A DNA stretch of 64,000 nucleotides from Erythrobacter sp. (lineage in GTDB: Bacteria > Pseudomonadota > Alphaproteobacteria > Sphingomonadales > Sphingomonadaceae): the NCBI GenBank assembly GCA_019739335.1, contig CP073261.1, positions 1,246,818 through 1,310,817 of the forward strand, given 5' to 3'. Made by a program: the position numbers and the translations under genes. This document shows positions 16,331-24,844 of this stretch, in pieces (position 1 is the stretch's first letter; each line of letters begins with the position of its first letter). A model generated the notes under the pieces. That model was not told where the DNA came from, did not search any database, and saw only the letters and a list, made by a program, of their open reading frames with translations.

Positions 16331-17617
16331 TCAGGCCCGCGCCTGGCCGGTGCCAAGCACTTGCCACTTGTAAGTCGTCAGCCCTTCCAGCGCCACCGGC
16401 CCGCGCGCGTGCAGTCGCCCGGTGGCGATGCCGATTTCCGCGCCCAGCCCGAATTCGCCACCGTCGGCAAACTGGCTGGAGGCGTTGTGCATCACGATGG
16501 CGCTGTCGACTTCGGCGAGGAAACGCTGTGCTGCCGCTTCGTCGGCGGTGATAATGGATTCGGTGTGGCCGGAGGAATGTGCGGCGATATGCGCCATCGC
16601 CGCTTCAAGTCCGTCCACTACCGCGACCGACAGCACCGCATCGAGATATTCGGTGTCCCAATCCTCGGCAGTGGCGGGTTTTACGCGCGGATCGATGGCC
16701 TGGGCGCGCAAATCGCCGCGCAGTTCGCAGCCCGATGCGGCGAGCGCTGCGATCACTCCGCCTGCTGCGGGAAAAGCGGCATCGATCAGCAAGGTCTCCA
16801 TCGCTCCACAAATGCCGGTACGGCGCATCTTGGCGTTGACTGCCACGGTCCGCGCCATTTCCGGATCGGCGGCGGCGTGGATGTAGGTGTGGCAAATCCC
16901 GTCGAGGTGGGCGAGCACCGGCACGCGGGCATCGGCCTGCACCCGTGCGACCAGTCCCTTGCCGCCCCGCGGTACGATCATGTCAATCAAACCCGCCGCC
17001 TTCAGCATCGCTCCGACAGCTTCGCGGTCCTGCGTCGGCAGCAACTGGATTGCCTCGGCAGGCAGACCTGCACTTTCCACCCCCCGCACGAAAGCAGCAT
17101 GCAAGGCGCGGTTCGAATGCACCGCCTCACTGCCGCCGCGCAGCAGCGCCGCATTGCCCGATCGCAGGCACAGCGCGGCAGCGTCAGCGGTGACATTGGG
17201 GCGGCTTTCGTAGATAATTCCGATCAGCCCGATAGGAATGCGCCGACGCACCAGTTCCATGCCGGCGGGTGCTACTGAGCGATCAATCTCTTCCCCCACC
17301 GGATCGGGCAGGGCAGCGACGTTCTCGATAGCCCCTGCAATGGCTTCCAGCCGAGCAGGATCGAGGCGGAGCCGGTCGAGCAGTGCACTCGATAGATCAT
17401 TGGCCTCACCAGCAGCCACGTCGCGTGCATTCGCCTCGAGAATACTACCCTGCTCATCGCGAATCGCCGCAGCCGCAGCGCGTAATGCCGCCGCCTTCTC
17501 GCCATCGCTGGCGCGCGCCAGCATCCGCTGGGCGGCGCGACCGGCGCGTGCGAGCTTCGCAACAAGCTCTGCAGGTGACATCTCGCTCACGGGGGTAATC
17601 TTCACATTCTCGTTCAT
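16331..17617 (-). CDS. proA: Glutamate-5-semialdehyde dehydrogenase (gamma-glutamyl phosphate reductase)
   Basis: ProA reduces gamma-glutamyl phosphate to the semialdehyde in proline synthesis. The 428-residue protein has the IPIGLIGIIYESRPNVT cofactor segment and the catalytic cysteine in RRTGICGAMETLL. It begins MNENVKIT and is of normal length. It leads a minus-strand series proA-nadD-rsfS-rlmH-envC-ctpA; proB is not in the window. The 246-base gap upstream holds no gene that I can support. Confidence 0.96.
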   Translation of the reverse strand: MNENVKITPVSEMSPAELVAKLARAGRAAQRMLARASDGEKAAALRAAAAAIRDEQGSILEANARDVAAGEANDLSSALLDRLRLDPARLEAIAGAIENVAALPDPVGEEIDRSVAPAGMELVRRRIPIGLIGIIYESRPNVTADAAALCLRSGNAALLRGGSEAVHSNRALHAAFVRGVESAGLPAEAIQLLPTQDREAVGAMLKAAGLIDMIVPRGGKGLVARVQADARVPVLAHLDGICHTYIHAAADPEMARTVAVNAKMRRTGICGAMETLLIDAAFPAAGGVIAALAASGCELRGDLRAQAIDPRVKPATAEDWDTEYLDAVLSVAVVDGLEAAMAHIAAHSSGHTESIITADEAAAQRFLAEVDSAIVMHNASSQFADGGEFGLGAEIGIATGRLHARGPVALEGLTTYKWQVLGTGQARA

Positions 17618-17863
17618 TCGTTGTCCCTAGCATTGCTTTGCGCGTTTGGGGAAGAATCGCACCTACTACCTGTGCAGCGAGGGGCGCATCGAATCGTTCC
17701 ACACCAAATTGGTTCCCGCCGGAATCAGATTATTTCGCCCTGTGGCAACGACTCATCGCATTCGCTTTTCGACTCGCCCCATGCATAGGGCCCGTGACTC
17801 GACGTTGCGGGAGGTTGCGCTATGCCGATGTCACAATAAGTCGTAACAACGGACGGGGTCGTC

Positions 17864-19039
17864 TTGCAAAATTCAACCGTTGGCGGTCTGCTTGATCGTC
17901 TGCGGAACTGGTTTCCCGAGCGTGAGTTTTTCATGCGCTCGCAGGGACAGGTCCGTTTTATCACTATTACCACCCGGATGCAGATGATTGCTGCGGCACT
18001 GGCTCTGGTTGCCGTGCTCGGCTGGGCGGTCTCCGTGGGTGGTGCAGCATTCAGCCAGTATCGCGCGAGCGCCGAACACGCATCCCTGCTGGAGCGCGAG
18101 GCGCAGGTAGCCGAAGCGCAGGTCCGGTTCGACGCATATTCCAACGGCCTCGAAGCCACCACTGCTCAGCTCAAGGCGCGTCAGGACTATCTCGAAGGCA
18201 TGGTTGAAAACCTACCCGAGGATCTGATTAGCGAAGAGAGCGATACCGTCAGCGATTCCAGCGGCGAAAGTGCGGAACTGATTTCGATGCTTCGGGAAAC
18301 CTTCCCCGCCGCTGTCGGTCTCGCTGAGATCGAAGCGCGCCAGCTCGCCTTTGTTGAGCGCCTCACTTTGTTTGCCGACCGCCGCGCCGCCCGCGCGGAA
18401 CGGGCGATCCGTACCCTTGGTCTCGACCCGCGCTCAATCACCGCCTCAGCCGAGACCGCGATGGGTGGTCCGTTCGAAGCACTTGCCTCCGAAGCCGACG
18501 GTTCGCTCGATCCGCGTTTCGAACGGCTCGGCCTCAGCCTTGCGCGGATGAGTGCACTGGAGCGTGGCCTCGAATCGATCCCGCAGGTGATGCCAGCCGA
18601 CATGAATTCGATGTCATCGGGATTCGGCTATCGCCGTGACCCGTTCAACGGATCTGCTGCGATGCACAGCGGGCTCGATTTCAGCGCTCCGCATGGTTCC
18701 CCCATTCACGCCGCCGCCGATGGGCGTGTAAGCTTCGTCGGCGTCAAGTCGGGTTATGGCAACGTCGTTGAAATCAGCCACGGTTCGGGGATGATTACCC
18801 GTTATGCCCATATGTCGCGCTTCACCACTCGCGTCGGTGCGCAGGTCGAAGCGGGCAGCGTGATCGGCGCCATCGGTAACACTGGTCGCTCCACCGGCCC
18901 GCACCTGCATTTCGAAGTGCGCATCAATGGTCGCGCCGTGAACCCGCGCCCGTTCCTGGAAAGTGCTCCCCATGTTCTCGAAGAAGCCCGCGCCGAATCT
19001 CCATCAATTGCCCGCGAAGGCCGTACGCGCGGTGGCTAA
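17864..19039 (+). CDS. M23 family peptidoglycan endopeptidase, membrane-anchored
   Basis: This 391-residue protein has a short cytoplasmic N-terminus, one membrane helix (about residues 40-62), a coiled-coil/helical stalk, and a C-terminal M23 domain with intact zinc ligands: HSGLD, AHMS and HLHFEVR. It should cut peptidoglycan peptide bridges in the periplasm. The start TTG at 17864 is inferred because the preceding 23 residues look conserved in the family; an ATG at 17933 is the alternative. The bactofilin gene begins inside its last 68 bases, an arrangement seen for shape-determining M23-bactofilin pairs. Confidence 0.92.
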   Translation: MQNSTVGGLLDRLRNWFPEREFFMRSQGQVRFITITTRMQMIAAALALVAVLGWAVSVGGAAFSQYRASAEHASLLEREAQVAEAQVRFDAYSNGLEATTAQLKARQDYLEGMVENLPEDLISEESDTVSDSSGESAELISMLRETFPAAVGLAEIEARQLAFVERLTLFADRRAARAERAIRTLGLDPRSITASAETAMGGPFEALASEADGSLDPRFERLGLSLARMSALERGLESIPQVMPADMNSMSSGFGYRRDPFNGSAAMHSGLDFSAPHGSPIHAAADGRVSFVGVKSGYGNVVEISHGSGMITRYAHMSRFTTRVGAQVEAGSVIGAIGNTGRSTGPHLHFEVRINGRAVNPRPFLESAPHVLEEARAESPSIAREGRTRGG

Positions 19040-19421
19040 CGGCGGCAGCACCTTTTCGGTGATCGGCCGCGATGTCACCATCCGCGGCGATATCGAGGCG
19101 ACGGTTGACCTGCATGTCGACGGCACGGTGATCGGCGACATCCGCTGTGCCTCGCTGGTGCAGGGCGAATCGAGCCGGATCGAAGGCGAGATTACTGCCG
19201 AGAGCGCCCGGCTTTCCGGCGCCGTGACGGGCAAGATCGAGGCGCGGACGCTTGTGGTGCTCAAGAGCGCCCGGATCGAGGGCGACGTATCCTATGAAAC
19301 GCTGACGATCGAACAAGGCGCAAATGTCGATGGTCGCTTCGCCCCGCTTGGTGCAAAAGCGGCATCAGGCAAGCCCGATCTCCAGCTTACCCAGGAAAGC
19401 AAGATTCCGCTGGCGGGCTGA
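18972..19421 (+). CDS. Bactofilin
   Basis: Bactofilins polymerise without nucleotide into filaments that position cell-wall enzymes. The 149-residue protein has a short basic/Pro N-terminal tail (MFSKKPAPNLHQLPAKA), the beta-helix core DUF583 (VIGRDVTIRGDIEATVDLHV onward, with repeated hydrophobic/Gly turns), and a short disordered C-terminus. The ATG was chosen because MFSKKP is a common bactofilin start. It overlaps the end of the M23 gene by 68 bases in a different frame, so the two are translationally coupled and probably form a morphogenesis module. Confidence 0.94.
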   Translation: MFSKKPAPNLHQLPAKAVRAVANGGSTFSVIGRDVTIRGDIEATVDLHVDGTVIGDIRCASLVQGESSRIEGEITAESARLSGAVTGKIEARTLVVLKSARIEGDVSYETLTIEQGANVDGRFAPLGAKAASGKPDLQLTQESKIPLAG

Positions 19422-19450
19422 ACCGCCATATATCCGGTCTGCGGAAAGGA

Positions 19451-19477
19451 AGGGGCGGTCCTATGCAGGCCGCCCCT
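19451..19477. terminator. Bidirectional terminator between bactofilin and trcR
   Basis: An 8-bp stem (AGGGGCGG at 19451-19458 with CCGCCCCT at 19470-19477) and 11-base loop lie between the convergent bactofilin and trcR genes, followed by TCTT on the plus strand and TTCCTTTCC on the minus strand. It can serve both transcripts. Confidence 0.65.
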
Positions 19478-19491
19478 CTTGCGTTCGGAAA

Positions 19492-20232
19492 TCAGAAATC
19501 TTCGGGTCCGGGCTCGCGCGGGGGATTGGCTTCGGCTTCGCGCTTGGCCACCAGCCACGCTTCGGCTTCGGCTTCCTGCGCAGCGCGCGCAGCGGCCTGC
19601 ACCGATTCGTCGCGCTCGCGGCGAAGTTCCTCGATCAGCCGTTCCTTGTCCCCGCGCGGATCGGCGGGAGCGGGAGCGATTTCGCCTTCGACTTCTTCCA
19701 CCGGCCCCGCGCGCTTGACCGCCTTGGCCACTGCCGCGTCGAGTTCGCGCTGCGAACACAGGCCCAGCGTCACCGGATCTTTCGCCTGGATATTCGCGAT
19801 GTTCCAGTGGCTACGTTCACGGATCGCGTTGATGGTGTTGCGAGTGGTGCCGATCAGGCGACCGATCTGCGCGTCGGAGATTTCCGGGTGGTTGCGGATG
19901 ATCCAGGCGATACCGTCCGGCTTGTCCTGCCGCTTGCTCACCGGCGTATAGCGCGGGCCCTTGGTGCGGCTGACATCGACCGGGGCCTTCTGCATCACCA
20001 GCTTGTAATTCGGATCCGCCTGACCGCGTTCGATTTCCGCATGGTTCAGCTCGCCCGAATGCACTGGATCGCGGCCGGTGTATTTCGAACTGGCCAGATC
20101 GTCCGCCATCGCCTGCACTTCCAGTATGTGGAGGCCGCAGAATTCGGCAATCTGGGTGAAGCTCAGCGCAGTATTGTCCACCAGCCAACTGGCGGTGGCG
20201 TGCGGCATCAGGGGCTTGGGCTGGTCGGCCAC
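19492..20232 (-). CDS. trcR: Cell cycle transcriptional regulator TrcR (DUF1013)
   Basis: The 246-residue protein starts at GTG with a clear GGAGA ribosome site six bases upstream, and begins MADQPKPLMPHATASWLVD. It keeps the helix-turn-helix (DAQIGRLIGTTRNTINAIRERSHW) of the alphaproteobacterial DUF1013 family, called TrcR and linked to the cell cycle. The C-terminal third is a charged, Ala/Glu-rich coil. It is the second cell-cycle regulator in the window after SciP. A GC-rich hairpin sits 22 bases upstream of the start. Confidence 0.92.
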   Translation of the reverse strand: MADQPKPLMPHATASWLVDNTALSFTQIAEFCGLHILEVQAMADDLASSKYTGRDPVHSGELNHAEIERGQADPNYKLVMQKAPVDVSRTKGPRYTPVSKRQDKPDGIAWIIRNHPEISDAQIGRLIGTTRNTINAIRERSHWNIANIQAKDPVTLGLCSQRELDAAVAKAVKRAGPVEEVEGEIAPAPADPRGDKERLIEELRRERDESVQAAARAAQEAEAEAWLVAKREAEANPPREPGPEDF

Positions 20233-20254
20233 AATCGTTCTCCGAAATAAATAG

Positions 20255-20276
20255 GGCCGCCCCTTGCGGGACGGCC
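20255..20276 (-). terminator. GC-rich hairpin between the glycosyltransferase gene and trcR
   Basis: On the minus strand the 22-base segment folds as GGCCGTCCC-GCAA-GGGGCGGCC and is followed by CTATTTATTT. This fits a Rho-independent terminator for the upstream glycosyltransferase operon. Its position just before the trcR ribosome site also allows an attenuator role. Confidence 0.65.
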
Positions 20277-20319
20277 TCGTCGGCGATGATGTAGTCTCTT
20301 TGGCGCCCAAGGGCAAGCG

Positions 20320-21363
20320 TTAGGCGGTAGCGAGCTTTGCTCCGACGTCGGCGGCGGGCGGCCCGACGGTTTCCAGCCCCGCGAGGAACTGGTCGGCGCT
20401 CGCCTGCCAACTGTAGGCGCGACCATGCGCAAGGCATTGCGCCCGATCGAAAGTGAGCGCCTGCGCAATGGCATCCTCAAGTCTCTCCGCCATCGCTCCG
20501 CTGCCCGCCTGTAGCACATCGCGCGGACCAGCGACCGGATAGGCGGCTACCGGGGTGCCGCAAGCAAGCGCCTCGATCATTACCAGCCCGAAGGTGTCGG
20601 TGCGGCTTGGGAAGACGAACACGTCCGTCCCGGCATAACACGCCGCCAGCGCCGCGCCGCTTTGCCGCCCGAGAAAGTGTCCGTCGGGAAAGCGCGCCTG
20701 CAATTTCGCCAGCGCCGGCCCGTCTCCCACCACCACCTTCGATCCGGGGTGGGTGTTGGCCAGAAAAGCTTCGACATTCTTTTCCACCGCGATCCGTCCT
20801 ACATAGAGCTGGATCGGGCGCGGCAGGTTAAAATAGAGGTCCGGCGGCACGTGATCGGGATGGAAGGTGGCCGTATCCACCCCGCGGCTCCAGTGATGCA
20901 GCCGGTCGAGACCCTGCGCGCGCAACTCCTCGCGGATGGTCGGCGTGGACACCATGATCCGTTCTGCCGGGCGGTGGAAATCGCGGATCGCGGGCCAGAA
21001 CAGGGGCGCCGGAAGTCCGGTGCGGCGAGCGAGATAGTCGGGAAACTGGGTGTGGTAGGCGGTGGTGAAAGGATGCTTGGAGCGCAGGCAATGCCGCCGC
21101 GCTGCCCAGCCGAGCGGGCCTTCGGTGGCGATGTGGATGCAATCGGGGGCGAAGGCCGAAATCTTTCGCCCCACCGCGCCTGCTCCTGCCAGCGCTAGCC
21201 GGATTTCCGGGTAGGAAGGTGCGGGGAGGGAGCGGAACTGATCGGGCGCAATCACCTGCACCACATGCCCACGGCGAAGCAGCTCGCCCATCACCGCAGT
21301 CAGCGTTCGCACTACCCCGTTGACTTGCGGATGCCATGCGTCGGTGACGATAGCGATCCTCAT
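20320..21363 (-). CDS. Family 4 glycosyltransferase (GT-B)
   Basis: This 347-residue GT-B enzyme begins MRIAIVTDAWHPQVNGVVRTL, the donor-retaining glycosyltransferase start seen in MgtA/GumH-like and glycolipid mannosyl/glucosyl transferases. The acceptor-domain loop LYVGRIAVEKN and the donor-site motif DTFGLVMIEALACGTP are clear; the first Glu of the usual EX7E is Asp here. Its start overlaps the end of the phosphoesterase gene by four bases, suggesting joint work on a membrane glycolipid. The sugar and acceptor are unknown. Confidence 0.9.
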   Translation of the reverse strand: MRIAIVTDAWHPQVNGVVRTLTAVMGELLRRGHVVQVIAPDQFRSLPAPSYPEIRLALAGAGAVGRKISAFAPDCIHIATEGPLGWAARRHCLRSKHPFTTAYHTQFPDYLARRTGLPAPLFWPAIRDFHRPAERIMVSTPTIREELRAQGLDRLHHWSRGVDTATFHPDHVPPDLYFNLPRPIQLYVGRIAVEKNVEAFLANTHPGSKVVVGDGPALAKLQARFPDGHFLGRQSGAALAACYAGTDVFVFPSRTDTFGLVMIEALACGTPVAAYPVAGPRDVLQAGSGAMAERLEDAIAQALTFDRAQCLAHGRAYSWQASADQFLAGLETVGPPAADVGAKLATA

Positions 21364-22313
21364 GCGGCTTCAGCCACTGCAAGGGTTTGCTTGGTAACTT
21401 CGGTTTCGCGCTTGGCAACTTCGTCGGGCCAGTGGAGGATTTCCATCCGCCCGTCGGCATGTTCGACCAGGGCGTTGCAGCCTTCTACCCAGTCGCCGTC
21501 GTTCCAGTATTCGATGGTCTTGCCGTGATGATCGAACAGCCGGTGTTCGGCGGTGTGAATGTGGCCGCAGACCACCCCGTCCACCCCGCGCTCCCCGGCG
21601 GCGCGGGCGACCACTTCCTCGTACTTGCCGATGAATTCGACCGCGTTCTTGACCTTGTGCTTGGCCATCTTGCTGAGCGACCAGTAGGGCAGGTCCAGCG
21701 CGCGGCGCACTGCATTGACCCACAGGTTCAGCCCCATCACGAAATGGTAGGCCGCGTCCCCGACGAAGGCGAGCCAACGGTGCGAGAGCATCACCGCATC
21801 GAATTCGTCACCGTGCAGCACCATCAGCCGCCGTCCGTCCGCCGTATCGTGGAAAGCCGCACGGCGAATTTCGATGCCGCCGAAGTTCAAGCCAGTGAAC
21901 TGGCGGAACATTTCGTCATGATTGCCGGGGATGTAAACGATGCGGGTGCCCCGCTTGGCGCGCTTGAGCAGCCGCCAGACGATATCGTTGTGTTCGGCTG
22001 GCCAGTAGAACTTCTTCTTCAGCCGCCAGCCGTCGATGATGTCGCCCGCCAGATAGAGTGTTTCGCTGTCCACATTGTCGAGGAAGTCGATCAGCAGTTC
22101 TGCATTGCAGCCCTTGGTGCCGAGATGGACGTCGGAGATCCAGACAGTGCGGTACTTGCGCCGCTGCTCATGGTTGGGTTCGGGAATGACCGGCTTGCGG
22201 CGTTCGAAGTCCGCCATGGCCGCAACGCCGCCGCTGTTGAAGCCATCGCTGAGATTACCGAGCTCGCCTTCGAGATATCCGCCGAACATGCTGGCCTGCT
22301 TTCGTGAAACCAT
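21360..22313 (-). CDS. UDP-2,3-diacylglucosamine diphosphatase-like metallophosphoesterase (LpxH superfamily)
   Basis: This 317-residue calcineurin-fold enzyme has all five metal-binding motifs: SDVHLG, GDIIDGW, GNHDE, HGDEFD and GHIHTAE. It resembles the LpxH/COG2908 group but is longer, with an N-terminal extension of about 55 residues. True LpxH cuts a lipid A precursor, yet sphingomonads usually carry glycosphingolipids instead of lipopolysaccharide, so another lipid or sugar diphosphate substrate is more likely. It is coupled to a glycosyltransferase gene by a four-base overlap. Several internal ATGs exist; a shorter form is possible. Confidence 0.88.
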   Translation of the reverse strand: MVSRKQASMFGGYLEGELGNLSDGFNSGGVAAMADFERRKPVIPEPNHEQRRKYRTVWISDVHLGTKGCNAELLIDFLDNVDSETLYLAGDIIDGWRLKKKFYWPAEHNDIVWRLLKRAKRGTRIVYIPGNHDEMFRQFTGLNFGGIEIRRAAFHDTADGRRLMVLHGDEFDAVMLSHRWLAFVGDAAYHFVMGLNLWVNAVRRALDLPYWSLSKMAKHKVKNAVEFIGKYEEVVARAAGERGVDGVVCGHIHTAEHRLFDHHGKTIEYWNDGDWVEGCNALVEHADGRMEILHWPDEVAKRETEVTKQTLAVAEAA

Positions 22314-22411
22314 CTTCTGGCTTCGCGTTCATGCCCGATGTTTGTGACAGCCGAATCGCAGTTCGGCGGCAATTGGGTGACAGTGTGAAGGTTGGGCGTC
22401 AGCCTTGGGGG

Positions 22412-23323
22412 TCAGCGCACCACGTAGGGCTGCGGCGCGAGCCACGGCGAAACCATGTTGTACGGCACGGTTACGAAGCAGGCCTCCACCGCCGCAATCT
22501 TGCCGCCGGTGATCTTGAACAGTTCGAGCAGCACGAAGCTATGCGGGAAGTGGAAGATGCTCTTGTGGCGGCTGCCGTCGATCCAGGTGATGTCGGTCAG
22601 GTGGCCGGCGTGGTCAATAAACCCGGCCGAGAGCACCAGGCCCTTCTGTTCGTCGACCAGCGGGTGGCGGCGATCGCGCACCCGGTCATCGTACTTGTAC
22701 TGGCCTAGCCGGAACTGATCGGCGGTGCCCATCGCGGCGATGGGATAGCCTTCGATCCGGGTGTTGGTGGTTTGCAGCCCGTTCTCGATCCGGTCGCAAT
22801 CGTCCGTAAATTCGGTCAAAAGCGTGCCGTCATTCAGTTGCAGCGTATCGAAGTATCCATCCGCCAGCGAAATCATCCGCGCACGGCCCACGCGCTCGCT
22901 TTCCGGCACGTCTGCGAGCAGCAGGGGGCGCGGGCGGCGCGCATCGTCCACCTGCGGGAAGGGACCGAGCTCGTGCGGGCGGCAGATGATCGTCTCGACC
23001 TCGGCGATCTTCCCACCCCGCAGCGCGAGGCGCAGGCACATGACCGATGCATCCGGGCCTTCCTCGACATGGCCGAACCAGCAGGCCTGCCCGGTCACGG
23101 TATCGACCGCGGTGAGGCGATAGTCGCGGCGCACTTTCCCGACGGTGTTCCACAACCCGTCCCCCAGCGCGAGCTGGACGTTGTTTTCAGTGAACACGAC
23201 ATGCTCGGCCCAGTCGACCCGCGACACATCGCGCGCTTCCAGCCCATCGAGATAGGAGTCGATGGCGGCTTCGAGCGTATCCCGGCTCACTGGATCGTGG
23301 CGCGAATTTGTGGTCATGCTCAT
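22412..23323 (-). CDS. Hypothetical protein, possibly SnoaL/NTF2-like
   Basis: This 303-residue soluble protein has no signal peptide or membrane helix. It begins with a helix followed by 'YLDGLEARD...VVFTENNVQL', which recalls the opening of SnoaL-like (NTF2-fold) proteins, and a second similar unit starts near 'ISLADGYFDTLQLNDGTLLTEFTDDC', so it may contain two such domains. I cannot name the family with confidence. Its start overlaps the end of the quinone-oxidoreductase gene by four bases; a second ATG two codons in (23317) has better spacing from the GGAGAGGA ribosome site. Confidence 0.75.
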   Translation of the reverse strand: MSMTTNSRHDPVSRDTLEAAIDSYLDGLEARDVSRVDWAEHVVFTENNVQLALGDGLWNTVGKVRRDYRLTAVDTVTGQACWFGHVEEGPDASVMCLRLALRGGKIAEVETIICRPHELGPFPQVDDARRPRPLLLADVPESERVGRARMISLADGYFDTLQLNDGTLLTEFTDDCDRIENGLQTTNTRIEGYPIAAMGTADQFRLGQYKYDDRVRDRRHPLVDEQKGLVLSAGFIDHAGHLTDITWIDGSRHKSIFHFPHSFVLLELFKITGGKIAAVEACFVTVPYNMVSPWLAPQPYVVR

Positions 23324-24360
23324 TCCTCTCCCACCTTCAGCACAATCTTGCCGACGTGCTCGCCCGCTTCCATCCGCGCATGGGCGGCGAAGGCTTCGGC
23401 GAGCGGGTAGATCCGGTCCATCACCGGGCGCAACTCGCCGTCTTCCACCAGCGGCCAGACTTCGCGGAATAGTTCGTCCGCCACCAGGCCCTTGAACACG
23501 TCACTGCGGGCGCGCATCGTCGATCCGGTAATGCTTTGGCGCTTCACCATCAGTTTGATGAGATTGATCTCGGACTTGGGGCCGCCGAGCGTGGCGATTA
23601 CCACCAGCCGGCCGTCTTCTGCCAAGCAATCGAGGTTGCGCTGGGTGTAGCTGCCCGCCACCACATCGAGAATGACGTCAGCGCCGCGCGCGCCCGTCAG
23701 TTCGAGCACCCGGGCGGAAAAATCCTCGGTGCGGTAATTGATCGCATGATCCGCACCCATTGCCAGCGCAGCGGCGCACTTCTCGTCCGATCCGGAGGTG
23801 GTAATCACCGTCATCTCGAAAAGCTTGGCCAGCGTGATCGCCATGGTCCCGATCCCGCTCGTGCCGCCATGGACCAGCAGCACCTCGCCATCGCGGGCAA
23901 AGCCGCGCTGGAAGACATTGTGCCAAACGGTAAACAGCGTTTCGGGCAGAGCCGCCGCTTCCGCCATCGACATGTCCGCAGGAACCGGCAGGCAATGCTC
24001 GGGTCGAGCCAGACAGTATTCCGCGTAGCCGCCGCCGGTCACCAGCGCGCAGACGCACTTGCCCAGTTCGCCGCCGAGAGTGCTGGCATCGACGCCAGCG
24101 CCCAGCGCCACCACTTCGCCCGCGATCTCCAGCCCCGGCAGGTCCGATGCCCCGGGAGGCGGCGGGTAGATCCCCCTGCGTTGCAGGCAATCGGGGCGGT
24201 TGACCCCCGCGTGGCTCACCTTGATCAGCACTTCGCCCGGCCCCGGCTGCGGCACCTTGCGCTGCACCAGCCGCAGGACCTCCGGCCCCCCGGGCGCGCC
24301 GATTTCGACCGCAGCCATAAGCTCCGGCAATTCGCTGACTGCTCTGCCTGCCCCAGTCAC
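23320..24360 (-). CDS. NAD(P)H:quinone oxidoreductase, zinc-independent MDR family
   Basis: This 346-residue medium-chain reductase has the quinone oxidoreductase pattern HAGVNRPDCLQRRGIYPPPPGASD, the GHGGTSGIG-like nucleotide fold (VHGGTSGIGTMAI) and GADVILDVVAGSYTQRN. Zinc ligands are absent, as expected for the crotonase/QOR branch that reduces quinones or enones with NADPH. The start is GTG at 24360; an ATG at 24318 is the alternative, but related proteins appear to keep the SELPELM segment. It is co-translated with the following hypothetical gene. Confidence 0.93.
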   Translation of the reverse strand: MTGAGRAVSELPELMAAVEIGAPGGPEVLRLVQRKVPQPGPGEVLIKVSHAGVNRPDCLQRRGIYPPPPGASDLPGLEIAGEVVALGAGVDASTLGGELGKCVCALVTGGGYAEYCLARPEHCLPVPADMSMAEAAALPETLFTVWHNVFQRGFARDGEVLLVHGGTSGIGTMAITLAKLFEMTVITTSGSDEKCAAALAMGADHAINYRTEDFSARVLELTGARGADVILDVVAGSYTQRNLDCLAEDGRLVVIATLGGPKSEINLIKLMVKRQSITGSTMRARSDVFKGLVADELFREVWPLVEDGELRPVMDRIYPLAEAFAAHARMEAGEHVGKIVLKVGEE

Positions 24361-24454
24361 TTGCGTGTCACCCCTGCAATACCCCCGCTTCTCCCCCGTC
24401 CCTAGTCACGCGCACCATTGACAGCAAGGCCATGCCTTGTGATGCTGCACCGCA

Positions 24455-24661
24455 ATGGAAGATGACGACCTTCCCCGGATCCGTTCCGACGCGGCGAGCC
24501 TTCTCGCAAGTGAAAGCCTCGACACCTATTCGCAGGACGAATTGCTCGCGCGTGTCGCCCAGCTCGAAGCGGAAATCGCGCGGGTGAAGGCGCACCACGC
24601 CAGGGCGGCGAACCATCGCAAATTGGCGGAATCGCTGTTCCAGCCCAGAGAGACCGACTGA
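24455..24661 (+). CDS. DUF1192 family small protein
   Basis: This 68-residue protein begins MEDDDLPR and carries the family core YSQDELLARVAQLEAEIARVKAH, a short amphipathic helix that probably forms a coiled coil, and a short polar tail. DUF1192 proteins are widespread and uncharacterised in alphaproteobacteria. It is divergent from the quinone oxidoreductase and precedes clpA by 183 bases, which hold nothing I can support. Confidence 0.9.
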   Translation: MEDDDLPRIRSDAASLLASESLDTYSQDELLARVAQLEAEIARVKAHHARAANHRKLAESLFQPRETD

Positions 24662-24844
24662 TGGGCCGGGCATGGTCCTTCATCCCTCTCGAAATTGCGC
24701 CAAAGCGCACCATATTCAGCACATGCTCCGGGGCTCCTTGCCTCGGGGGTCATATGCCCGGCTCGTTAGCCCGGCGTTAACCATGGCAGGCGCAGCCTCT
24801 TGCCCAGCCCCGCAGTCGGCGTAAGCCGTATCTAAGGACCCAGA

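Noticed and set aside
16253..17278. A 341-codon plus-strand frame opposite proA.
   Set aside because: Mirror of ProA; no recognisable domain.
17646..17846. A 66-codon frame in the gap between proA and the M23 gene.
   Set aside because: No ribosome site, odd composition and no resemblance to known small proteins; probably chance.
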